Shown piece by piece: positions 15,944 through 22,805 of a stretch of 32,060 nt of DNA (position 1 is its first letter; each line of letters begins with the position of its first letter). The DNA lies in NCBI GenBank assembly GCA_028279645.1, contig JANQNJ010000169.1, forward strand, positions 1-32,060, given 5' to 3'. The DNA is from Thermoplasmatota archaeon (GTDB lineage: Archaea > Thermoplasmatota > JAKEGO01 > JANQNJ01). The notes beneath the pieces are model-generated. The model was not told where the DNA came from. It saw only the letters and a list, made by a program, of their open reading frames with translations, and did not search any database. The position numbers and the translations under genes were made by a program.

Positions 15944-16435
15944 TCACGGTCCGACATGCATCATGCCGAAATCGTCGTCGTAGTCCTCCATCCGCTCGGC
16001 GTTCTCCTTCTCCACTTCCAGGAGCTGGTAATGGCCCATCTCCATGGCAGCGAAGTAGGTCAGCGTGATCTTCACCGAAGGGTTGTCGAACTCGCCGGCC
16101 ATGGAGGTGTAGAAATCATGGGCCGCCATCTCCGCGTCCATGGCGCTTCCGAGCACCTCGCTCAGCGGCACCGATTCGTCCGGCATCTTCAGGTCCGGGA
16201 GAGGTACGATACCGAGATCGGGCACGGTCATCTCCTCGCCAGGGAACTGCTCGGAGTAGATCTTCTCCACCGTCTGCATATGCTTCTCCTCCTCACCGGC
16301 GAGGTAGAGGAGCTTGTCCTTCAGGAAGGCGTTCCCGACCATATCGGCGAGGGCGGAATAGACAGCATGAGAGTCTATCTCAGCCCGAACGGCGGTCAGT
16401 AGCATGTCCTTCAGTGTATAACCGTCAAGGTCCAT
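15944..16435 (-). CDS. Ferritin-like diiron protein (rubrerythrin-type, no rubredoxin tail)
   Basis: A 163-residue four-helix protein with two ExxH motifs: Glu19 with EEKH (Glu49, His52), and Glu102 with EMGH (Glu132, His135). That is the arrangement of a diiron peroxidase or iron-storage site in the ferritin-like superfamily. A loop FPGEEMTVPDLGIVPLP (65-80) separates the halves. Classical rubrerythrins carry a C-terminal rubredoxin domain; here the iron-sulfur-like domain is encoded by the next gene as a cupin fusion. ATG 16435 follows an AGGGATCC segment. The same architecture recurs in the 18719-19246 gene. Peroxide reduction is the likely role, iron handling an alternative. Confidence 0.88.
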   Translation of the reverse strand: MDLDGYTLKDMLLTAVRAEIDSHAVYSALADMVGNAFLKDKLLYLAGEEEKHMQTVEKIYSEQFPGEEMTVPDLGIVPLPDLKMPDESVPLSEVLGSAMDAEMAAHDFYTSMAGEFDNPSVKITLTYFAAMEMGHYQLLEVEKENAERMEDYDDDFGMMHVGP

Positions 16436-16501
16436 ATGGATCCCTATCCTAGGTAGTTGATCGGGGCTTCCGACCAGGGTCGAAGTCCCCTCACGCCCGT
16501 T

Positions 16502-17029
16502 CTACTGTCCTCCGAAGACGCCAAGGTCGACCGGTGGATTGTAAACCCGCTTGGACATCTCCTGGTCGACCATGAAGAGGCCTGCGCTGTCGCTTCCGAC
16601 GAGCTTCATCTTCTGAACGATCTCGTCGGCCGATGCCTCCTCCTCCACCTGCTCGTCCACGAACCACATCAGGAACGACCTTGAGGCGTGGTCCTTCAGC
16701 TCGTCGGCAAGGGAGATCAGATCGTTGATCATACCCGTGACCTTGGTCTCGTGGCCGTATGCCGCCTCGAATGCCGCCAGCGGGGAATCCCACTCCACCG
16801 GGGGTTCTTCCAGGGCCTTGAGCTTCACCCTTCCGCCGCGCTCAACGATATGAAGATATATCCTCTGGGCGTGGGTCAGCTCCTCGCGGTACTGTATCTG
16901 GAGCCACTGCGCGACTCCGGGAAGGCTCTTCGACTCGAAGTAGGCCGACATCGCAAGGTAGAGATAGGCTGCGAAGAACTCGGCGTTGACCTGATCGTTA
17001 AGGGCGTCCTCCATCCTCTTGTCAAGCAT
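16502..17029 (-). CDS. ftn: Non-heme ferritin
   Basis: A 175-residue iron-storage ferritin that oxidises Fe(II) at a diiron ferroxidase centre and stores the product in a 24-subunit shell. It shows the family order: MEDALNDQVNAEFFAAYLYL with Glu17, YREELTHAQR with Glu50 and His53, YGHETKVTGMINDL for the third helix, and FLMWFVDEQVEEE with the Glu pair of the ferroxidase site. Length and sequence are as in bacterial FtnA, suggesting ancient transfer. A GAGGTG Shine-Dalgarno lies close upstream. The gene follows the small Cys-rich gene by 68 nt and precedes the rubrerythrin-like gene by 66 nt. Confidence 0.95.
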   Translation of the reverse strand: MLDKRMEDALNDQVNAEFFAAYLYLAMSAYFESKSLPGVAQWLQIQYREELTHAQRIYLHIVERGGRVKLKALEEPPVEWDSPLAAFEAAYGHETKVTGMINDLISLADELKDHASRSFLMWFVDEQVEEEASADEIVQKMKLVGSDSAGLFMVDQEMSKRVYNPPVDLGVFGGQ

Positions 17030-17097
17030 TCTTGATCACCTCTTCTGTAGTTGGGACGGACCGGATTACACCGGCCCATGACCCGTGTATGCTCTTC

Positions 17098-17247
17098 TCA
17101 GTCGACCCTCTTCATCGGCTTACCGCAGCAGGTCGGGACCTCGCTCGGGACCTTCTCGAACTCGACAGCGGTGTCGCAGTCTTCGCAATCGCACACAAAC
17201 TTGATCTTCGTGCTTCCGCAGCCGCAGCCGCATCCTTGTCCTAACAT
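17098..17247 (-). CDS. 49-residue Cys-rich small protein with desulforedoxin-like tail
   Basis: Starts at ATG 17247 with an AGGAGTG Shine-Dalgarno 6 nt away and ends TGA at 17098. The sequence opens MLGQGCGCGCGSTKIK, then has FVCDCEDCD and ends EVPTCCGKPMKRVD, giving eight cysteines in 49 residues. The CxxC-then-CCGKPM layout resembles the one-iron centre of desulforedoxin and zinc-ribbon rubredoxin relatives, while the N-terminal Cys-Gly alternation is unusual. No signal peptide or membrane segment is present. It has its own promoter region and heads the ferritin cluster. I infer a metal or electron carrier (Fe, Zn or Cu); I cannot assign a family with confidence. Confidence 0.85.
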   Translation of the reverse strand: MLGQGCGCGCGSTKIKFVCDCEDCDTAVEFEKVPSEVPTCCGKPMKRVD

Positions 17248-17275
17248 TCATATCACTCCTTTATTGGTCGTAAGC

Positions 17276-17329
17276 GTAACTTGTTGCCTCATGCAACCAG
17301 GTATCGTTACTTCACCTATCTCTTATATC
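17276..17329 (-). promoter_or_regulatory. Promoter and nested palindromic operator of the ferritin cluster
   Basis: A TATA box (minus strand GATATAAG, 17322-17329) overlaps the fprA stop codon and predicts a start site near 17299. Directly downstream lies GTTGC-5 nt-GCAAC (17283-17297), nested in GTAAC (17276-17280) and GTTAC (17306-17310). A palindrome at +2 to +17 is where an archaeal repressor would block transcription; it could equally be an RNA hairpin in the leader of about 50 nt. Confidence 0.5.
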
Positions 17330-18512
17330 AGATTAACCCCGCACCTGTATGCTTTTCCACGATGGCGTCTGCCATCGCGTCCAAAGCGGCGAGGTCCTCC
17401 TCCTTCGGATGACCCTTCACCAGGATGGGGTCGATGAGCTCCACCTGTAGGTTCGGTACCAGCGCCTGGATCCCCTCCACCGCCTTTCCTCCCCAGCCAT
17501 AGGAACCGATGATGGTGGCGAACTTGAGCTTGGGCCTGAGGGCATTGGCAAGGATGGCGGCATATGCCGCAAGGGGGTGGGGTCCTGTTAGCACCGTCGG
17601 CGTTCCGAGGACCAGGGTCGCAGCGTCGACCAGGGCCATCGCGAGCTCTCCAACATCCGTATGCTCCAGGTTGAACACCTTCACTCTGATATCGCGTTCG
17701 ATCAGGGCCTCCTCGAGATGCTCGATCATCCGTTTGGTGCTTCCGTGCATCGAGACGTAGACCAGGAGGACCTCGTTCTTGACCTCGCCCGTTGCCCACT
17801 CCTCGTAGGAGTCGAGCATGAAGGCAGGGTCCTTGTGAAGCGGGCCGTGGCTCGGTGCAACGATGTCCACCTCCATTCCCCTGATCCTCTCGATGTACTT
17901 AGGCAGAAGATGCCTGAAAGGCATCATGATCTCGGCATAGTACCTCTTGGCCCCGAGATAGACCTCGCGTTCGTCCTCGACGAACAGGTCGCTGGTGGCC
18001 AGATGGGAGCCGAGGAAGTCACAGGTGAAGAGCACCCGCTCCTCCTTCAGGTAGCTGAACATCGTCTCGGGCCAGTGGACCCAGGGCGCCATGATGAACT
18101 CCATGGTCCAGTTCCCAAGGTCGAGGGTATCTCCCTCGGCCACCACCTGGAACTTCTCCTCCGGAATGAGCAGGTGCTCCATTAGGAAGACCTTGTTCTT
18201 GGCGTTGGTGACCACCGTCGCTTCGGGGTACTCCTCCAGTACCCTCACTATCCCTCCGGAGTGGTCCTGCTCGGCATGATGCGATACGATGTGATCGAGC
18301 TTCTCGACCCCGTGCCCTTTGAGCTCGCGGATCAGCTCCTCCTGGAGCTCCGGGTCGACCGAATCGACGAGGACCGTCCTCTCGTTGCCCTTGAGCAGGT
18401 ACGAATTGTAGCTGGTTCCCTCCGGTGTGGGGATGAGCGCATCGAACAGACGGCGGTCCCAGTGCTGGACGCCGACATGGTAGATGCCCGGTTTGATCTC
18501 CCTGAGGCTCAT
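17328..18512 (-). CDS. fprA: Flavodiiron protein (A-type flavoprotein, F420H2 or rubredoxin:O2 oxidoreductase)
   Basis: Four-electron reduction of O2 to water (or of NO) in the cytoplasm of anaerobes. The 394-residue protein has the metallo-beta-lactamase diiron site: His79, Glu81, Asp83 and His84 (HHAEQDH), His146, Asp165 and His222 (APSHGPLH). A flavodoxin domain begins near residue 248 (VYVSMHGSTKRM binds FMN phosphate; SYGWGGKAV follows). In methanogens this family accepts electrons from F420H2; here a rubredoxin gene ends 2 nt upstream, so rubredoxin is a likely donor. ATG 18512 begins at the family N-terminus (SLREIKPGIYHVGV); a longer frame upstream overlaps the rubredoxin gene and is unlikely. 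Confidence 0.95.
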   Translation of the reverse strand: MSLREIKPGIYHVGVQHWDRRLFDALIPTPEGTSYNSYLLKGNERTVLVDSVDPELQEELIRELKGHGVEKLDHIVSHHAEQDHSGGIVRVLEEYPEATVVTNAKNKVFLMEHLLIPEEKFQVVAEGDTLDLGNWTMEFIMAPWVHWPETMFSYLKEERVLFTCDFLGSHLATSDLFVEDEREVYLGAKRYYAEIMMPFRHLLPKYIERIRGMEVDIVAPSHGPLHKDPAFMLDSYEEWATGEVKNEVLLVYVSMHGSTKRMIEHLEEALIERDIRVKVFNLEHTDVGELAMALVDAATLVLGTPTVLTGPHPLAAYAAILANALRPKLKFATIIGSYGWGGKAVEGIQALVPNLQVELIDPILVKGHPKEEDLAALDAMADAIVEKHTGAGLI

Positions 18513-18514
18513 GC

Positions 18515-18676
18515 TCACTCCACTTTCTCGAAGTCCGCCTTGCCGGCTCCGCAGAGCGGACACATCCAGTCGTCAGGTATGTCCTCGAAGGCAGTGCCTG
18601 CAGCTATCCCCGAATCCGGGTCCCCGGCGGCGGGGTCGTACACATATCCGCATAACATGCATCTGTACTTGTCCAT
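18515..18676 (-). CDS. rub: Rubredoxin
   Basis: A 53-residue one-iron electron carrier. The Fe(Cys)4 site is [12 protein letters not shown] (Cys6, Cys9) and [15 protein letters not shown] (Cys39 and Cys42 by my count), with the conserved aromatic and Asp residues of classical rubredoxins ([11 protein letters not shown]). GAGGTG sits 5-6 nt before ATG 18676. Its TGA ends 2 nt before the ATG of the flavodiiron gene, so translation is coupled, pointing to a dedicated donor-acceptor pair. The 42-nt gap to the upstream ferritin-like gene has no TATA box, so all three probably share one transcript. Confidence 0.96.
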   Translation of the reverse strand: MDKYRCMLCGYVYDPAAGDPDSGIAAGTAFEDIPDDWMCPLCGAGKADFEKVE

Positions 18677-18718
18677 TTTTCTCACCTCTCAGTTGTCATG
18701 ACGATCGATCTTGAAATC

Positions 18719-19246
18719 TTACTCTCCATCCAGTCCAGTAGCTTCCTTATCAGAACCGGGTGTGCTTGGTTCCTCGTCGGCCAGTGCCTCATTCTCGGAT
18801 GGGTCCTCTTCGATGGTGGATGCCAGCAGATTGTAGTGCATCTTCTCCATGTTCACGAGGGTGTTGATCTCGTTCAGGAGCTGCAGATCGTCGAGCTCCC
18901 GGGCGAGCTTGGAGAATTTGAAGTAGAACATCATGGCCGCCTTCTCGGCGTCCATGGCCTGATGGACGATGGCCTCCAGGTCCATATCGTCGGAGAACCA
19001 GATAGGCGGCAGCGGCACCGGTCCATCCTCGGGAAGGTCCAGTCCCTCTCCCGGGAACTTGTCGGTGTAGTGCCTTCTGAGGAGGGCCTCGTGGTCCTGC
19101 TCTTCCTCGACCAGTTTCATGAACACCTCCCTGGCGTAGGAGTTTGAAGCGCTCTGGCCGAGATACTTGTAGGCCTCCTGGGCATCCATCTCTGCCTTGA
19201 TGGCCCAGGATAGAAGCCTCTTGATATCGAACTCCTTCAATTCCAT
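18719..19246 (-). CDS. Ferritin-like diiron protein, second copy, with acidic tail
   Basis: A 175-residue paralogue of the protein at 15944-16435. Glu19, EEQDH (Glu49, His52), Glu101 and EKMH (Glu134, His137) give the same duplicated diiron ligands, and the middle loop FPGEGLDLPEDGPVPLPPIW matches its counterpart. It differs in a C-terminal 30-residue acidic, probably disordered tail (EEDPSENEALADEEP onward). No rubredoxin domain is present; the rubredoxin encoded next could supply electrons. GGGGACC precedes ATG 19246, and a TATA box 36 nt upstream is shared with sfsA. It heads the rubredoxin-flavodiiron operon. Peroxidase function is the most likely call. Confidence 0.87.
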   Translation of the reverse strand: MELKEFDIKRLLSWAIKAEMDAQEAYKYLGQSASNSYAREVFMKLVEEEQDHEALLRRHYTDKFPGEGLDLPEDGPVPLPPIWFSDDMDLEAIVHQAMDAEKAAMMFYFKFSKLARELDDLQLLNEINTLVNMEKMHYNLLASTIEEDPSENEALADEEPSTPGSDKEATGLDGE

Positions 19247-19276
19247 GCGGTCCCCTCAACAATCGAATCAGGGACT

Positions 19277-19288
19277 GGTTATTTAACC
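19277..19288. promoter_or_regulatory. Near-palindromic TATA box between the ferritin-like gene and sfsA
   Basis: GGTTATTTAACC differs from its reverse complement only at the two central bases. It predicts start sites near 19256 (minus) and 19309 (plus). It is the only TATA element in the 110-nt divergent gap. Confidence 0.6.
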
Positions 19289-19356
19289 CTTTTTCCATAA
19301 TGCCCCTGGCAGGGTCGTTCCGTGGTGAAGGGCTCGTCCGAAAGAGGTCCGGTAGA

Positions 19357-20100
19357 ATGAAAGCGTCCGATGAACAGGACAACAATGCGCCCTCGCTGAT
19401 GAGGATAGTACCAGACGCAGAGGGGACCTTCGTCTCGAGGCCGAATCGATTCCTCGGCATCGTCGATATCAACGGCGTCGGGGAACAGGAGGTCCACGTT
19501 CATGACCCCGGCAGGTTGAGGGAGCTGCTCTATCCCGGGAACCGGGTCCTCGTCAGGCGAGCGCAGGGAGGCAAGAGGAGGACAGCCTGGGACCTGATCG
19601 CGGCGAAGAATGATGGCGATGTGATTCTCGTCAACTCCGCGTTCCATAGAGGGATGGTCGAGAAGATACTGGAGCTGGGCCTGATACCGCAGCTCTGTCA
19701 GCTGAAGGATGTGCGGGCCGAGGTCAAAGTGGGGGACAGCAGGCTGGACTTCATGTTGACCACGAACGAGGGTGACGAGATCGCGGTCGAGGTGAAAGGA
19801 TGTACGCTGGCCATTGGTGGAAGGGCCCTCTTTCCTGATGCCCCCACAACCCGCGGAGCCCGACACGTCAGGGAGCTCACGGAGTTCGTCAGAAAGGGTG
19901 GTAGGGCTGCGATCATCGTTCTGGTGTTCCGTCCTGAAGCGACGTCCTTCTCTCCGAACGCATCGACGGATCCGGTCTTTACCGAAGCGTTACGAAAGGC
20001 AGTGGATGCCGGTGTGGAATGTTATCCGCTGGGACTGGAACTGACGGACCATGTCGTTCGCTTCAAGCGATCTATACCATTGGTTCTCGATCAGGAATAG
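19357..20100 (+). CDS. sfsA: SfsA family DNA-binding protein/nuclease-like
   Basis: A 247-residue member of the SfsA family, known from E. coli sugar-fermentation stimulation, with an N-terminal OB-like part and a C-terminal PD-(D/E)xK nuclease-like fold. Matching segments are RFLGIVDINGVGEQEVHVHDPGR split over residues 31-53, RRTAWDLIAAKN, the nuclease-like pair SRLDFMLT and IAVEVKGCTL, FPDAPTTRGARHVREL, and AAIIVLVFRPEA. ATG 19357 is chosen because GAGGTCC stands about 8 nt upstream and the family begins just after; ATG 19300 would add 19 unlike residues. Its cellular role in archaea is not known. It ends 1 nt before the convergent NosD-like gene. Confidence 0.92.
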   Translation: MKASDEQDNNAPSLMRIVPDAEGTFVSRPNRFLGIVDINGVGEQEVHVHDPGRLRELLYPGNRVLVRRAQGGKRRTAWDLIAAKNDGDVILVNSAFHRGMVEKILELGLIPQLCQLKDVRAEVKVGDSRLDFMLTTNEGDEIAVEVKGCTLAIGGRALFPDAPTTRGARHVRELTEFVRKGGRAAIIVLVFRPEATSFSPNASTDPVFTEALRKAVDAGVECYPLGLELTDHVVRFKRSIPLVLDQE

Positions 20101-20101
20101 C

Positions 20102-21658
20102 TCAGTCCCTTCTTCTTCTGATGATGATAAGGGTAGCGATCATGGTGAAGATGATCAGCTCTGTGCCGAAACCCGGAATTCCTCCATCGTCATCGTCGTC
20201 ATCGCCCCCACCCCCTCCTCCTCCACCGCCGCCTGGCTTGTTATTGACCAGGAGGTGGAATATCAGTTCGGTGGAGTTGACGTGGCCGTCGCTGGCGACG
20301 AGCCTGAACTTGATCCTGCCGGTAAGGATCGATGTCGAGTTCCAGTCGTACGTCCACGGGTCCGCCACGATCAGGTCCTCCCATGCGAGGTCCTCGATGG
20401 AAATCCTGATCCACCTGATCCTGCGGTCGGTGGGGGTGGCATTGCCGAAGAGATGGACCTCGCCGGTCACCTCCTCCTCGGGATCGTGGGAGAGGAGGGA
20501 GACCGTGGGCGGACGGATCCCCTGACCGATCCATGGCTCGTAGAGCACGTCGTCGCTGATGGCATCGCCGTCGCCCTGTGGGTGATCGGTCGAATGATAC
20601 GGGCCGAACCACGTTCCCCACCAGTTCATGGTGCAGTTGGTCACGGTCCCGTCGTTCTCCGATACATCGATCCCGTAGGTCGGGTTGTTCTTGATCGTGT
20701 TCCAGTGGAACAGGTTGCCGGAACATCCCTCCCGGATGCGGACGCCCTTGTCGTTGCCCTTGATCGTGTTGTTGAACATCCTGTTGTTGGTGCACTGGTA
20801 GTAGATGTAGATGCCCTCGTTGCCGTTGTTCTTGCATGAGTTGTTGTGGATGAGGTTATCGTCGCAGTTCTGGATCAGATGGATGCCGGAGAGGCTGTTC
20901 CCGTTGCATTCGTTGTGATGGACGAGATTGTCGTCAGAATCGTCGTTGCCCAGCAGGATCCCGTACCAACCGTTGTCCTCCGAGGTGTTGTTGACGATGG
21001 TGCAATTCCCCGAATCGTCCAGGGTGATGCCGCCGTAGTCGTTGTCCTTGCACTTGTTGTCCTCGATCAGGATCCGGTTGGAACCGTCGACGTAGATGCC
21101 GGTCCCGCTGTTCTTGCATGTGTTCCGCCTGATGATGCAGTCGTTGGAGCCCATCAGATTGATGCCGGAATCGTAGTTGTCGGAGCAATCGTTGTCCTCG
21201 ATGGTGGCGTTGTGGGACGCCCAGGTAGAGATGGCATCGTCGTCGTGGCTGGCAAGGACGTTGTTCTTTACGGTGACGTTCTCGGCCTCGATGCGGATGG
21301 CGTAGCCGGGCATACCTGCGCTGCCCTTGATGTTGAAGCCGGTGACCACCACGTTGTCTCCGGTGATCTTGAGACCGTAGCTGACGGCGTTGTCCAGGTC
21401 GATGAACGTCTTCGTCGTGCCTGCTCCCGTCACGCTGACAGAGCGCCAGACGCTCACGTCTCCGTCGAAGGTACCCTGGCCGACATCGATGACATCTCCG
21501 TCGGTTGCGTTCTGGACTGCGTCCTGTATGTTGTCGTAGTCGCCGCTCCCGTCGGTCTCGACGGTGATCGTCTTGGCCTCTCCGTTATCGAGGGAGATTG
21601 CTATCAATGTGCATAGGACGATCACAAACAGATAGAGCAATGGTCTCATCGCGGTCAC
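20102..21658 (-). CDS. NosD-like right-handed beta-helix surface protein with PGF-type sorting signal
   Basis: A 518-residue secreted protein. The signal peptide covers about residues 4-28. Residues 30-60 carry the pectate-lyase-like opening DGSGDYDNIQDAVQ, and about residues 90-350 are parallel beta-helix (NosD/PbH1) coils rich in NN, DDN and GI phrases (such as GIYVDGSNRILIEDNKCKDN), each about 23 residues. An Ig-like or chitobiase-like beta domain follows (PPTVSLLSHDPEEEVTGEV). The tail has nine to ten Gly, six Asp, IPGFGTELIIF, a hydrophobic helix and RRRRD, an archaeosortase PGF signal. GTG 21658 lies 28 nt from a TATA box (leaderless); ATG 21649 is an alternative. Carbohydrate binding or cleavage is possible, but no catalytic residues can be assigned. 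Confidence 0.87.
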   Translation of the reverse strand: MTAMRPLLYLFVIVLCTLIAISLDNGEAKTITVETDGSGDYDNIQDAVQNATDGDVIDVGQGTFDGDVSVWRSVSVTGAGTTKTFIDLDNAVSYGLKITGDNVVVTGFNIKGSAGMPGYAIRIEAENVTVKNNVLASHDDDAISTWASHNATIEDNDCSDNYDSGINLMGSNDCIIRRNTCKNSGTGIYVDGSNRILIEDNKCKDNDYGGITLDDSGNCTIVNNTSEDNGWYGILLGNDDSDDNLVHHNECNGNSLSGIHLIQNCDDNLIHNNSCKNNGNEGIYIYYQCTNNRMFNNTIKGNDKGVRIREGCSGNLFHWNTIKNNPTYGIDVSENDGTVTNCTMNWWGTWFGPYHSTDHPQGDGDAISDDVLYEPWIGQGIRPPTVSLLSHDPEEEVTGEVHLFGNATPTDRRIRWIRISIEDLAWEDLIVADPWTYDWNSTSILTGRIKFRLVASDGHVNSTELIFHLLVNNKPGGGGGGGGGGDDDDDDGGIPGFGTELIIFTMIATLIIIRRRRD

Positions 21659-21682
21659 CCATGCGACAATGTCTCACAGGCG

Positions 21683-21690
21683 ATTAAAAG
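21683..21690 (-). promoter_or_regulatory. Probable TATA box of the NosD-like gene
   Basis: The minus strand reads CTTTTAAT around here, centred about 28 nt before GTG 21658. The spacing matches other leaderless genes in the window. Confidence 0.45.
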
Positions 21691-21714
21691 CTTATGCCAA
21701 CGTTCACGACATCA

Positions 21715-22782
21715 TTACAAGGTCTTCAGGTCGATGGCCTTGGCTGGACATATCTCGTGGCAGCAGTAGCACCTGATGCACAGCCCATGATCCACACTGG
21801 CCCGGTCACCCTCGATCTTGATCGCGTCCTTCGGACATATCTCGACGCACTTGCCGCACGCGATGCATTTCTCGTTCACCAGGGGTGACTTCCTCTTCTT
21901 CTTGCCCTTGGCCACCTTGCCTGCTGTAGAAGGGAGCTTGAACCCCTTGTATCTCACCACATCAGGCGTCCTCAACGGATACTCGATCTTCTCAGGCGTC
22001 CGGCCTGTTACACGCCCGGACCTCAATGTAGGAACCCCCATCGGCTCGATGTTCAGCATATCACAGACCGCCAGGTCCATGGCGAACGCGTCGGTCGAGG
22101 CCATGAGAACGCCCAGACTGACAGGTTTTCCGCTCCCCGGCCCCTCCCCCTCCATGGCCAGGACGCCGTCCAATATGAACAGGTCCGGCGGAGTGAGCGT
22201 CAGGACGTCAAGGAGCATCTCGCCGAACGCCTTGGGTTTCATATAGACAGCGTGGTACTTGCCCTTGCGCAGGCCTGGTATGATGCCGTACATGATCTTC
22301 GTCGCCAGCGTCATCGTCATGAGCATGTGGGTCTTGAGCTTGGGAAGGGCGATGATCCTGTCGGCGTCGAGGGCGAAGTTACAGACCTGGGTCTTCTTCA
22401 GACGGAGTCCGTCCTTGACCGGAATGGTCTTCCACGAGGTGTCCATGTTCAGTTCGATGCCCAGGTCGTCAGCGATCTGTGACATTCCCGTCCGCTTGTA
22501 AGCCTTAGTGAGAGCGCGCTTGGAAAAGCTTCCGCCTGGGGAGTCGCCGATGAACGGCGTTGCTCCGGCGTTCATGACCGATTCAGCGACAGCCTTTACG
22601 ATGGAAGGATGTGTCGTGATGGCGGCCATGGGATCGCTGGCAGAAAGAAGATTGATCTTGAGAAGCACGCGCTCTCCCTTGCTCACGAATGAGCCCATGC
22701 CTCCCAGCGGTTCCAGCATCTCGTCGATGCGTGGGTTCTCATAATCGGAGCCGATGATGCTTACGGTGCTCGTCCTGGCCAT
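21715..22782 (-). CDS. DUF362 protein with C-terminal 2x[4Fe-4S] ferredoxin
   Basis: A 355-residue protein with an N-terminal DUF362 domain (about 1-290; LLKINLLSASDPMAAITTHP, FIGDSPGG, ALPKLKTHMLMTMTLATK and the Gly-rich LAMEGEGPGSGKP) and a bacterial-type ferredoxin tail. Cys306, 309, 312 and 316 and Cys335, 338, 341 and 345 form two CxxCxxCxxxCP clusters. A basic linker (GKVAKGKKKRKS) joins the parts. The family is common in anaerobes, often beside corrinoid or iron-sulfur pathways; its activity is not established. ATG 22782 is near the end of the upstream membrane-protein gene (23 nt gap), so the two are probably co-transcribed. A role in electron transfer is a reasonable inference. Confidence 0.9.
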   Translation of the reverse strand: MARTSTVSIIGSDYENPRIDEMLEPLGGMGSFVSKGERVLLKINLLSASDPMAAITTHPSIVKAVAESVMNAGATPFIGDSPGGSFSKRALTKAYKRTGMSQIADDLGIELNMDTSWKTIPVKDGLRLKKTQVCNFALDADRIIALPKLKTHMLMTMTLATKIMYGIIPGLRKGKYHAVYMKPKAFGEMLLDVLTLTPPDLFILDGVLAMEGEGPGSGKPVSLGVLMASTDAFAMDLAVCDMLNIEPMGVPTLRSGRVTGRTPEKIEYPLRTPDVVRYKGFKLPSTAGKVAKGKKKRKSPLVNEKCIACGKCVEICPKDAIKIEGDRASVDHGLCIRCYCCHEICPAKAIDLKTL

Positions 22783-22805
22783 CGACCGTAAAGCGTCCTC
22801 AACGA

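Noticed and set aside
20740-21300. Short tandem-like DNA repetition resembling a repeat array
   Set aside because: The repetition comes from degenerate protein beta-helix coils, not from identical DNA repeats with unique spacers, so it is not a CRISPR array.
20846-21616. 256-codon plus-strand frame opposite the NosD-like gene
   Set aside because: Its Val/Asp/Ala-rich low-complexity product is the antisense of repeated NN/DDN codons in the beta-helix; no Shine-Dalgarno or family match.
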